Notes under the pieces: generated by a model
What the model was told of the DNA's origin: nothing
The model's database searches: none
The model's input: the letters and a program-made list of their open reading frames with translations, nothing else
Program-made: the position numbers and the translations under genes
Shown here: positions 1 to 5,732 of the stretch, in pieces
Layout: each line of letters begins with the position of its first letter
How positions within the stretch are numbered: position 1 is the first letter of the stretch
NCBI GenBank assembly: GCA_903849835.1
Contig: CAINKA010000153.1
Span: 1-12,202, forward strand
Reading direction: 5' to 3'
Length of the DNA stretch: 12,202 nucleotides
Source of the DNA: an uncultured Alphaproteobacteria bacterium
GTDB taxonomy: Bacteria > Pseudomonadota > Alphaproteobacteria > Rickettsiales > UBA1997

Positions 1-4
1 CGCG

Positions 5-41
5 GTGCCCAGAATCATGCTTCGACAAGCTCAGCATGACA
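5..41. repeat. Right arm of a palindromic repeat, cut by the window edge
   Basis: This arm contains CTTCGACAAGCTCAGCATGA and matches the right arm plus loop of the complete palindrome at 10723-10805 almost base for base, including the GTGCCC loop sequence at positions 5-10. The left arm should lie just outside the window. It sits downstream of the minus-strand gene that ends at 88, so the full element could act as a terminator hairpin, but this cannot be judged from half of it. Confidence 0.8.
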
Positions 42-87
42 TTGAATTTTTTGATGAATCGGTTTCTTGAATCAGGTTTGGGATAGA

Positions 88-465
88 TTACTTGATTCCG
101 TATTCTTCTTTCAGCTGGTCAGTTACATCAGCAGGCGGCTCGTCTCCATAGGCAGAGAAGAGGATTTTTCCATAATTTTCTAAGTGAATGATGTCGTCAT
201 TCAGAGCTTTTAGAAAAAGTTGCACTTTAAGGCGTTCAACTAAAACGTAATACCAAGCGTTACGTCCGTCATCGATACCTTTCACGAGATAAATTTGTTC
301 TGCTTGCATTTTTTTAATCGGATCAATTTGTTTAGTAGGAGTTTTTGAACTTATGTCAGCAGCCGCATTTGACGCGGCCGGCTGGGCTTTTTCTTCTAGC
401 TTTGTTGAAGTAAAAGTAGATTTTTTGCTGGCGAATCTTTCAGCAAAACTTTTTGTTTCTGCCAT
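88..465 (-). CDS. Conserved-looking 125-residue protein of unknown function
   Basis: I do not recognise a named family. The first 45 residues are Ser/Thr/Ala/Lys-rich and look disordered. Residues 46 to 125 look like a compact domain with aromatic and charged patterns (KGIDDGRNAWYYVLVERLKV, then YGKILFSAYGDEPP) and end in a charged tail. There is no signal peptide and no membrane segment, so it is probably cytoplasmic. It starts 4 nt after the stop of the small lipoprotein gene at 470-646 on the same strand, which suggests co-transcription. No Shine-Dalgarno site precedes the ATG. The strongly patterned C-terminal half makes it a real gene rather than a chance frame, but its function is open. 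Confidence 0.75.
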   Translation of the reverse strand: MAETKSFAERFASKKSTFTSTKLEEKAQPAASNAAADISSKTPTKQIDPIKKMQAEQIYLVKGIDDGRNAWYYVLVERLKVQLFLKALNDDIIHLENYGKILFSAYGDEPPADVTDQLKEEYGIK

Positions 466-469
466 AAAT

Positions 470-646
470 TTAAGAATTTTGTTTTTGAGGATTTTTTGAA
501 TTTTTTAACCACCAATCATTGATTGGTTTTTTTGGTCCGCATGGTCCATCATCCCTTGAAACACATGGACTTTTGACATCAATCACTTTGCCAGAACAAG
601 ACGCGACAAAAGAAAATATCGTCAAAATTAAAATGATTTTTTTCAT
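470..646 (-). CDS. Small lipoprotein, possibly VirB7-like
   Basis: A 58-residue frame from ATG to TAA. Residues 1 to 16 form a textbook lipoprotein signal: two lysines, a hydrophobic stretch and the lipobox V-A-S-C with Cys17. The mature part has two further cysteines (28 and 36) and the stretch CGPKKPINDWW at 36 to 46, then an Asn/Lys/Gln-rich tail. VirB7 lipoproteins of type IV secretion systems are equally short, carry a lipid Cys plus another Cys that bonds VirB9, and have a GP-x-x-P-[IL]-N-x-x-x-W type motif. The order of these elements here fits that plan, so I infer a VirB7-like outer-membrane lipoprotein, but similarity over so few residues is weak. It sits 4 nt upstream of the 125-residue gene and is probably in its operon. 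It could also be an unrelated small lipoprotein. Confidence 0.7.
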   Translation of the reverse strand: MKKIILILTIFSFVASCSGKVIDVKSPCVSRDDGPCGPKKPINDWWLKNSKNPQKQNS

Positions 647-728
647 GCTGGAATTTAAATTTTTTGAAGAGAGCGTTTTAGAAAATTAAATGCCAAATGA
701 AAACTTTCAATAAATAAAAAATCTAAAA

Positions 729-1814
729 ATGCTTTTTCAAAAAACTTTAATTATCGGATTAGGATTAATCGGCGGATCTTTTGCTAGAGCTCTTCGTCAA
801 GCCAATGTCAGCAAAGAAATTTTTGCTTATGACGCTGATGAAGAGGTGATGGATTTTGCGAAAAACGACGGAGTTATTGACGAAGTTATCTTACTGCAAG
901 AAAATCTTTCTGAATTTGATTTTATAATTTTATCTGCGCCACTTTCATCTTACGAAGAAATTTTTGAAGAAATCTCGAATCGCGTTTCGAGCAAGGCAAC
1001 CATCCTCGATTTGGGCTCGATAAAAAATTTCAAAATAAAAAATTTACCAAAAAATTTTATCCCTTGCCACCCCATTGCTGGCTCAGACAAAACGGGATTC
1101 GAAAATTCAAAAGCAGATTTATTTCTCGATAAAAAATTTATTATTTGCCCAGAAAATAGTGAAAAAAATTCGTTAGAAAAACTTGAGAAAGTAATAAAAA
1201 GAATCGGCGCAAAACCAGAATTTCTCGAAGCAAAAAAACATGATGAAATTTACGCTTTGGTTTCACATCTCCCACAATTTTTATCTTTTTTAACCGCAGA
1301 ATTTTCGCCGAAAAATATTGAAGATGAATTTTTTAAAACCGCCTTCCGCCTAGATAATTCAAGCCCTGAACTCTGGGAAGATGTTTTTGCAATGAATGCG
1401 GGGAATTTGGAAAAATTTTATTTGGAGTTTTTTGAGAGGTTGGAGAAAAATGTTAATTTGGTTGAAAGCGGTAAAGATGTCATCCTGAGCCTGTCGAAGG
1501 ATGATTGCTCAAGTACGAAATCTGAATCATCCTTCGACAAGCTCAGGATGACATTGGAAGACAAACTTAAGATGACATTGGGGAAAAATGAAAAATTCTT
1601 CGAACAAAACTTCCCCGCAATTTTTTTCCGCGCACTGGTCGCAAAATCCTACCTAGAAATCCCAAAAATAAAAACCTTCCAAAACTACGCCGGCACCGGC
1701 TTCACCGACTTCACCTCAATCACTAAAATCCTAAATCACGACCCAAAAAAACTACGCGAATTAATCAAAAAAAACCAAAACCAAATCCTAAAAATCTTCA
1801 ATTCAATCTCCTAA
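729..1814 (+). CDS. tyrA: Prephenate (or arogenate) dehydrogenase TyrA with an inserted repeat peptide
   Basis: TyrA oxidises and decarboxylates prephenate (or arogenate) with NAD(P) in tyrosine biosynthesis, in the cytoplasm. The Rossmann motif GLGLIGGS lies at residues 10 to 17. The family signature HPIAGSD is at 114 to 120, with His114 the expected catalytic histidine, and SHLP follows at 179 to 182. The C-terminal half has the helical dimerisation pattern, with FRLDNSSPELWEDVF near 206 and YAGTGFTDFTSI near 320. Residues 250 to 285 are not TyrA-like: they are translated from the palindrome at 1478-1553 and an adjoining direct repeat, which makes the protein longer (361 residues) than the family's usual 290 to 330. 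The start is the first ATG in frame; no Shine-Dalgarno site is seen. A poor candidate promoter (TTGAAG at 664, TTAAAT at 686) lies upstream. It heads the operon. Confidence 0.9.
   Translation: MLFQKTLIIGLGLIGGSFARALRQANVSKEIFAYDADEEVMDFAKNDGVIDEVILLQENLSEFDFIILSAPLSSYEEIFEEISNRVSSKATILDLGSIKNFKIKNLPKNFIPCHPIAGSDKTGFENSKADLFLDKKFIICPENSEKNSLEKLEKVIKRIGAKPEFLEAKKHDEIYALVSHLPQFLSFLTAEFSPKNIEDEFFKTAFRLDNSSPELWEDVFAMNAGNLEKFYLEFFERLEKNVNLVESGKDVILSLSKDDCSSTKSESSFDKLRMTLEDKLKMTLGKNEKFFEQNFPAIFFRALVAKSYLEIPKIKTFQNYAGTGFTDFTSITKILNHDPKKLRELIKKNQNQILKIFNSIS
1478..1553. repeat. Palindromic element inserted in frame in tyrA
   Basis: Two 29-nt arms (1478-1506 and 1525-1553) are reverse complements with a single mismatch, separated by an 18-nt loop. 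The arms contain TGTCATCCTGAGC and TCGAAGGATGATT. The same core (TCGACAAGCTCAG) occurs at 1-45 and 10723-10805. Here it is read through as protein, giving peptides of the kind VILSLSKDD and SSFDKLRMT. It is comparable in behaviour to Rickettsia palindromic elements, though I cannot say it is the same family. Confidence 0.92.
1536..1583 (+). repeat. Tandem 24-nt direct repeat at the edge of the tyrA palindrome
   Basis: Two adjacent 24-nt units (1536-1559 and 1560-1583) match at 19 positions. They are the outer end of the palindrome plus flank, copied once and then diverged. The translation shows the doubling as DKLRMTLE followed by DKLKMTLG. Confidence 0.8.
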
Positions 1815-1815
1815 A

Positions 1816-2943
1816 GTGACTTACGACTTACGCCTGACGCCTGACGCCTTAAACACCATCCGCCCCTACCGCGCTATCCATCGCCGCAAATCTCGCCAAA
1901 TTTTTGTCGGCAATGTGGCAATCGGTGGTGATGCGCCAATCGCGGTGCAATCGATGACCAACACTCCGACCACCGATGTGCAAGCCACCATCCGCCAAGT
2001 CAATGAATGCGCGGAACTCGGCGCTGAATTAATGCGCATTTCGGTACCTGACAAAGAATCTGCCGACGCCTTGAAACAAATCATTCCGCACTGCCCTGTG
2101 CCAATAATCGCCGACATCCATTTCCACTACCGACGCGCCATTGAAGCGGCGCAAGCGGGGGTGAAATGTTTGCGAATTAATCCGGGAAATATCGGTTCCG
2201 ATGAAAAAGTCCGCGAGGTAATTAAAGCTGCGAAGGATTACGGCTGTTCGATCCGCATCGGTGTGAATGCAGGATCGCTCGAGGCTGATTTACTCAACAA
2301 ATACAAAACTCCAACGCCGGAAGCGCTGGTGGAGTCAGCGCAACGCCACATTCAAATTCTCGAAAATAACGATTTTTTTAATTTCAAAATCAGCGTCAAA
2401 GCTTCGGATGTTTTTCTCGCCGTCGCAGGCTACAAAGCCCTCGCCAAGGTTTGCGATTATCCGTTGCACATTGGAATTACTGAAGCGGGAAGTCTTGCAG
2501 CTGGCACCGTAAAATCCGCAATTGGGCTTGGAACTCTGCTGTGGGAAGGTATCGGCGATACAATGCGCGTCTCGCTTTCCGCCGATCCGAAGGAAGAAAT
2601 AAAAGTCGCTTACCAAATTTTAAAGTCGCTAGGACTGCGCCACCGCGGCGTGAATCTGATCTCCTGCCCATCTTGCGCAAGGCAGGCTTTTGACGTGATT
2701 AAAACCGTCGAAGCAGTAGAGAAGCGTGTCGAGCACATCAAAACTCCGATCACGATTTCAATTTTGGGCTGCGTCGTCAACGGACTCGGCGAAGCAGCGC
2801 ACACTCAAATCGGCATTACGGGCGGCGGCGCGGGACGTCACAATGTCTACATGAATGGCAAACCAGACCACAAAATTTCGAGCGAAGAATTGGTTGATCA
2901 CATCGTTGGCTTGATTGAGGCGGAAGCGAAAAATGTTCGATAA
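1816..2943 (+). CDS. ispG: IspG, 4-hydroxy-3-methylbut-2-enyl diphosphate synthase
   Basis: IspG is the iron-sulphur enzyme that converts methylerythritol cyclodiphosphate to HMBPP in the MEP isoprenoid pathway. The sequence is alphaproteobacterial throughout: IRPYR at 15 to 19, RRKSRQI at 23 to 29, VQSMTNT near 44, INPGNIG at 121 to 127 and VKASDVFLAV near 194. The cluster ligands are Cys284 and Cys287 (SCPSC) and Cys319, with Glu326 just after. The usual NGPGE motif reads NGLGE here, a small oddity at a very conserved site. The start is uncertain. GTG at 1816, 1 nt after the tyrA stop, is the only usual start codon before the conserved region, and the first 13 or so residues are encoded by a heptamer repeat array. 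Codons are visibly richer in G+C than in tyrA. Its 3' end overlaps bioC by 11 nt. Confidence 0.95.
   Translation: MTYDLRLTPDALNTIRPYRAIHRRKSRQIFVGNVAIGGDAPIAVQSMTNTPTTDVQATIRQVNECAELGAELMRISVPDKESADALKQIIPHCPVPIIADIHFHYRRAIEAAQAGVKCLRINPGNIGSDEKVREVIKAAKDYGCSIRIGVNAGSLEADLLNKYKTPTPEALVESAQRHIQILENNDFFNFKISVKASDVFLAVAGYKALAKVCDYPLHIGITEAGSLAAGTVKSAIGLGTLLWEGIGDTMRVSLSADPKEEIKVAYQILKSLGLRHRGVNLISCPSCARQAFDVIKTVEAVEKRVEHIKTPITISILGCVVNGLGEAAHTQIGITGGGAGRHNVYMNGKPDHKISSEELVDHIVGLIEAEAKNVR
1818..1852 (+). repeat. Heptamer tandem array at the tyrA/ispG junction
   Basis: Five consecutive 7-nt units: GACTTAC twice, GCCTGAC twice, then GCCTTAA. The array starts 3 nt after the tyrA stop codon and forms the beginning of the ispG reading frame. 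The argS/SPOR gap begins in almost the same way, with TAAAGTC followed by GACTTAC units. Confidence 0.85.
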
Positions 2944-3700
2944 AAAAATTATTCAAAAAAAATTTTCGCGCGGGGCGGGAAGGTATGATGAAGTGGCGGT
3001 GGTGCAAAAAGAGGCGGCGAAAGAATTGTGTGAATTAGTCGTCAGACATCAGGCGTCAGGCATCAGGGATTTTACAATTCTTGATCTTGGCTCTGGCACA
3101 AGTTTTATTGCAAAAAAATTACTGACTGACGACTCAAAAATCTTCGAACTCGACCTATCCGCCGAAATGCTCCAATCCTGGCCTGATCGACCATCAAATG
3201 TTTTTCCGGTTCAAGGCGATATCGAAAATCCTCCATTTGAAAATCACAGTTTCGATCTGATAATTTCGTCATTTTCTTTGCAGTGGATTGAAGATTTTGA
3301 AAAAAATTTCTCAAAAATTTTTTCACTTTTAAAACCAAATGGAACCTTTGCTTTCTGCGTTCCAACATTTGAAAGTTTGCCAGAACTTAAAGCGGAAAAT
3401 ATTTTTAATTTGAACGATTTACCAAAAATTGAAGATTTAAAATCAGCGTTAAAAAAATCTGGTTTTGTCGAAGTTTTTTTTCAGAAAAAAATCGTAAAAC
3501 AAAATTTTAAAAATGGTTACGAAGCCTTAAAATCATTGAAAGAAATCGGCGCGAATTATTCCAAAAAAAAAGAAAAAAAAATCACCAAAACTCAGCTAAA
3601 ACATTTTCGTTTGAAAAATTTTCAGCAAGAAAATAAAAATCCTTACAGCCTCACTTGGATCGAAGCATATTTTATTTTGAAATGTTCGGAAAAATTCTAA
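2933..3700 (+). CDS. bioC: BioC-like SAM-dependent methyltransferase (malonyl-ACP O-methyltransferase)
   Basis: BioC methylates the free carboxyl of malonyl-ACP to start pimelate synthesis for biotin. The 255-residue product opens with FDKKIIQKKFSRGAGRYDE, the N-terminal pattern of BioC proteins. SAM motif I is ILDLGSGT at residues 49 to 56, the acidic end of the second strand is near residue 74 (ELDLS), and the BioC-typical SSFSLQWIEDF follows at 112 to 122, then LLKPNGTFAF. I chose ATG 2933 because it begins at the conserved N-terminus, overlaps the ispG stop by 11 nt and has a weak GGAAG upstream. Residues 37 to 46 are encoded by a heptamer repeat in the linker before motif I. The C-terminus is Lys/Asn-rich. 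A generic class I methyltransferase with BioC similarity is the alternative, and no other biotin gene is in view. Confidence 0.8.
   Translation: MFDKKIIQKKFSRGAGRYDEVAVVQKEAAKELCELVVRHQASGIRDFTILDLGSGTSFIAKKLLTDDSKIFELDLSAEMLQSWPDRPSNVFPVQGDIENPPFENHSFDLIISSFSLQWIEDFEKNFSKIFSLLKPNGTFAFCVPTFESLPELKAENIFNLNDLPKIEDLKSALKKSGFVEVFFQKKIVKQNFKNGYEALKSLKEIGANYSKKKEKKITKTQLKHFRLKNFQQENKNPYSLTWIEAYFILKCSEKF
3041..3068 (+). repeat. Heptamer array inside bioC
   Basis: Four 7-nt units: GTCAGAC, ATCAGGC, GTCAGGC and ATCAGGG. On the opposite strand they read as GCCTGAC-type units, the same family as at 1832-1845. They are translated within the linker between the BioC N-terminal helix and SAM motif I. Confidence 0.82.
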
Positions 3701-4140
3701 AAAAACTAATCGGTAAATCTGACAACAAAAAAAACGCTGAAGAAAAGCGTGTTGGAGCCTTGCGTGAAAAGGTTGGAAAGCTGTCGCATTTTTTTGAAGA
3801 AAAATTCTACGAAGCTCACGACGAATTTTTTATCCTGAAAGATAAATTTAAAAATCTTCGCGAAACCAATTACAAAGTTGGTTTAAAACATTTGGAAAAT
3901 GATAATTTATCCGAAGCAATTTTTCGTTTTCGTTTCATGAAAAAATTCTGGCCAGATTTTTTTGACGCCTACTACCAACTCGCTTACTGCTTGGTTCTGA
4001 ACAATAAATTATTCGATGCCAAACAAGTGTTGGTTGAACTTTTATCCAAAAATCCCAACTACGATCCAAAAGGAAAAGAGCTTCTCGACGAAATCAAAAA
4101 AGCAATTGATCACACAGACTCTGATGCAGAAATTTCTTAG
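3682..4140 (+). CDS. Small TPR-repeat protein
   Basis: A 152-residue protein when started at ATG 3682, which overlaps the bioC stop by 19 nt and begins MFGKILKKL. The first 30 residues are Lys-rich. A charged helical region follows (FFEEKFYEAHDEFF near 36 to 50). Then come about two tetratricopeptide-like helix pairs at roughly 62 to 130, with NYKVGLKHLENDNLSEAIFR and the paired pattern AYYQLAYCLVLNNKLFDAKQ. There is no signal peptide. TPR proteins mediate protein-protein contacts, and the partner cannot be read from the sequence. It lies between bioC and mlaA, overlapping both, so its translation is probably coupled to theirs; an envelope role alongside Mla is only a guess. Confidence 0.82.
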   Translation: MFGKILKKLIGKSDNKKNAEEKRVGALREKVGKLSHFFEEKFYEAHDEFFILKDKFKNLRETNYKVGLKHLENDNLSEAIFRFRFMKKFWPDFFDAYYQLAYCLVLNNKLFDAKQVLVELLSKNPNYDPKGKELLDEIKKAIDHTDSDAEIS

Positions 4141-4924
4141 ATTTTTTTTTATATTTTCAATTGCATCAATCTCTCTAACGCCTTCATCCGCGCTGTCCAA
4201 AACCCGTTCCAATCGCTCCAAAGAATCAGCGATGTATTACCAAAAATTTGAGAACGAGGAAGAATTCGAAAGTTACGAAACCAAAGCCGAAACTGAAATT
4301 TACGACCCACTCGAAAAATATAATCGCAAAATTTACAGCTTTAATGACGCCTTCGATCGCTATTTTCTTGAACATGTCGCGAAGTTTTATCGCGAAGGAG
4401 TTCCGAAGCCCGCAAGAATTTCAATCAGAAATTTTTTGAATAATATTTCGCTTCCGGTTTCAGCTGTGAACTCGCTGCTACAAGGCAATGTCAATAACGG
4501 CTTAGCAACATTTTCAAATTTTTTGATCAACAGCACCATCGGACTCGGAGGAATTTTTGACATCGCTGGCGAAAAAAATATCCGCTACAAACCAGAAGAT
4601 TTGGGACAAACCTTGGGACATTACGGAATGGGCTCGGGAGCATATTTCGTCATCCCATTTTTCGGCCCAAGTTCGATTCGAGATTTTAGCGGATGGTCTG
4701 TCGATAAGGCTGTGAACCCGCTTGGATTCAACCTTTTTGAAATTGGTGGAAGTCGCGATGCAATCAATAGCGACACAAGACTTGGACTTTCAATTGCATC
4801 TGGAATCGACTCCAGAGAAAGTCTTTTAGATATCATCGACGACATCAGAAAAGATTCCTTCGACCCTTACGCAACCGTTCGCAGCGCTTATCTACAAAAA
4901 CGCGCAGCAGAAATTAAAAACTAA
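4124..4924 (+). CDS. mlaA: MlaA (VacJ), outer-membrane phospholipid transport component
   Basis: MlaA removes mislocalised phospholipid from the outer leaflet of the outer membrane and passes it to periplasmic MlaC. Starting at ATG 4124, which overlaps the TPR stop by 17 nt, the protein has 266 residues. Residues 1 to 24 form a hydrophobic export signal (FLRFFFIFSIASISL then TPSSALS), but no cysteine follows, so the lipobox usual in this family is missing. A charged, Glu-rich stretch at about 25 to 55 precedes the core. Core motifs are YDPLEKYNRKIYSFNDAFDR near 57 to 76, then RNFLNNISLPVSAVNSLLQG, NSTIGLGGIFDIA, EDLGQTLGHYGMGSGAYFVI and PFFGPSSIRD, and it ends with the DPYATVRSAYL pattern. 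mlaC follows after 1 nt. Confidence 0.93.
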   Translation: MQKFLRFFFIFSIASISLTPSSALSKTRSNRSKESAMYYQKFENEEEFESYETKAETEIYDPLEKYNRKIYSFNDAFDRYFLEHVAKFYREGVPKPARISIRNFLNNISLPVSAVNSLLQGNVNNGLATFSNFLINSTIGLGGIFDIAGEKNIRYKPEDLGQTLGHYGMGSGAYFVIPFFGPSSIRDFSGWSVDKAVNPLGFNLFEIGGSRDAINSDTRLGLSIASGIDSRESLLDIIDDIRKDSFDPYATVRSAYLQKRAAEIKN

Positions 4925-4925
4925 A

Positions 4926-5531
4926 ATGAAAAAATATTTTCTCGCAATTTTTCTATTTTGTTTTTCTTCGCAGTCCTTTGCGGCACAAGGCGGACTATCA
5001 GATCAAGTTGTCACTTTCGTCAACGATGTTGGAAACAGAATCGTAAAAACTGCGAATGAGAAAAATATTTCCGAAGAAAAAAAGAGGGAAAAAATTATCG
5101 CAATTATCGATGGCGTAATCGACTCGGATTGGATTGCGCATTTCGTCCTCGGCAAGAATTATAAAACCGCCACTGATCCACAAAGAGAGCGCTTCACCAA
5201 ACTTTATCGCGACTTCATGATCAACACCTACGGCCCAAAATTCCGTAACTATAACGGCCGAAAATTTGAGGTGAAGGAAGTGGTGGAGCAAAACGGATTT
5301 TACGTCGCCAAAGCAGAGTTTTTGCCGCGCGATTCTAACGTCGCAATCTCGGTTGATTTTCGCGTAAAAGAACGCGGCGGAAAATTAACAATTTTAGATT
5401 TTATCGCCGAAGGAATCAGCCTGATCGAAACCCAAAGATCCGAGTTCAACTCAGCAATTGCGCGCGATGGGATGGGTAAATTTTTGGATGATTTGAGCGA
5501 GAGGGTTAGGAAGTTGAAGGAAGTGAGATAG
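4926..5531 (+). CDS. mlaC: MlaC, periplasmic phospholipid-binding protein
   Basis: MlaC shuttles phospholipid through the periplasm between MlaA and the inner-membrane MlaFEDB ABC complex. The 201-residue product has a signal peptide (MKKYFLAIFLFCFSSQSFAA, cleavage probably near residue 20). The mature part follows the Tol-Tol-Ttg2/MlaC pattern: an N-terminal helical region with EEKKREKIIAIIDGVIDSDW, then the FVLGKNYKTATDPQRERFTKL segment around 74 to 94, a mixed strand region (FYVAKAEFLPRD, AISVDFRVKERGGKLTILDF), and the closing ISLIETQRSEFNSAIARDG. It starts 1 nt after the mlaA stop. Its last 70 or so bases are strongly G-rich, and the frame continues past the TAG stop into the small gene at 5562. 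Confidence 0.93.
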   Translation: MKKYFLAIFLFCFSSQSFAAQGGLSDQVVTFVNDVGNRIVKTANEKNISEEKKREKIIAIIDGVIDSDWIAHFVLGKNYKTATDPQRERFTKLYRDFMINTYGPKFRNYNGRKFEVKEVVEQNGFYVAKAEFLPRDSNVAISVDFRVKERGGKLTILDFIAEGISLIETQRSEFNSAIARDGMGKFLDDLSERVRKLKEVR

Positions 5532-5542
5532 GCAAATTCAAA

Positions 5543-5596
5543 CGTTTCAGACGTGACAGACATGACAAACATTGCAGACGCTACAAACACTGTAGG
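5543..5596 (+). repeat. Degenerate nonamer array after mlaC
   Basis: Six successive 9-nt units of the form C[AG]-NNN-CA-[AG]-A, for example CGTGACAGA, CATGACAAA and CGCTACAAA; the last is poor. Nine bases is three codons, so the frame shows triplets ending in Asp or Asn: VSD, VTD, MTN, IAD, ATN. The period differs from that of the heptamer arrays elsewhere in the window. Confidence 0.65.
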
Positions 5597-5732
5597 GAGA
5601 GAAAATCAGACACAAAATTTTAATCAGAAGCAGAAGGAAAAGCAGGTGAAGAAGAAAAAATTATCTGAGGCTTTGCGGAAGAATTTGGCGAGGAGGAAAA
5701 TTACACATTTCTCTCGCGATCAAGACCTGTAA
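5562..5732 (+). CDS. Small basic protein with an LSEALRKNLARRK motif
   Basis: A 56-residue frame from ATG to TAA, or 59 residues if GTG 5553 is used. The first 20 residues are translated from the nonamer repeat and are probably disordered. Residues 25 to 47 are Lys/Arg-rich and include KKKKLSEALRKNLARRK. Short alphaproteobacterial proteins with an LSEALR-x-NL-x-RRK helix of this sort exist, usually annotated as hypothetical, and I do not know their role; nucleic-acid or ribosome binding would suit the charge. It is in the same frame as mlaC, 30 nt after that gene's stop, with no Shine-Dalgarno site, so translation by re-initiation is possible. Its last 32 bases overlap, tail to tail, the minus-strand gene at 5701-6069. 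Confidence 0.6.
   Translation: MTNIADATNTVGRENQTQNFNQKQKEKQVKKKKLSEALRKNLARRKITHFSRDQDL

Noticed and set aside
1478..1583. Frameshift or pseudogene in tyrA
   Set aside because: The frame is intact through the insertion and conserved TyrA-like sequence resumes after it; catalytic motifs are all present.
1850..2943. Horizontal transfer of ispG because of its higher G+C than tyrA
   Set aside because: The protein is typically alphaproteobacterial, and strongly conserved Gly/Ala/Arg-rich sequence alone raises G+C; argS shows a milder form of the same effect.
3121..3135. Another heptamer array in bioC (ACTGACTGACGACTC)
   Set aside because: Only about two imperfect units with mixed 4-nt and 7-nt spacing; too short to separate from chance.
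1816..3700. Long open frames on the opposite strand and in other frames within ispG, bioC and argS
   Set aside because: They lie wholly within well-recognised genes, have no family-like patterns, and arise from the higher G+C and codon bias of the true frames.
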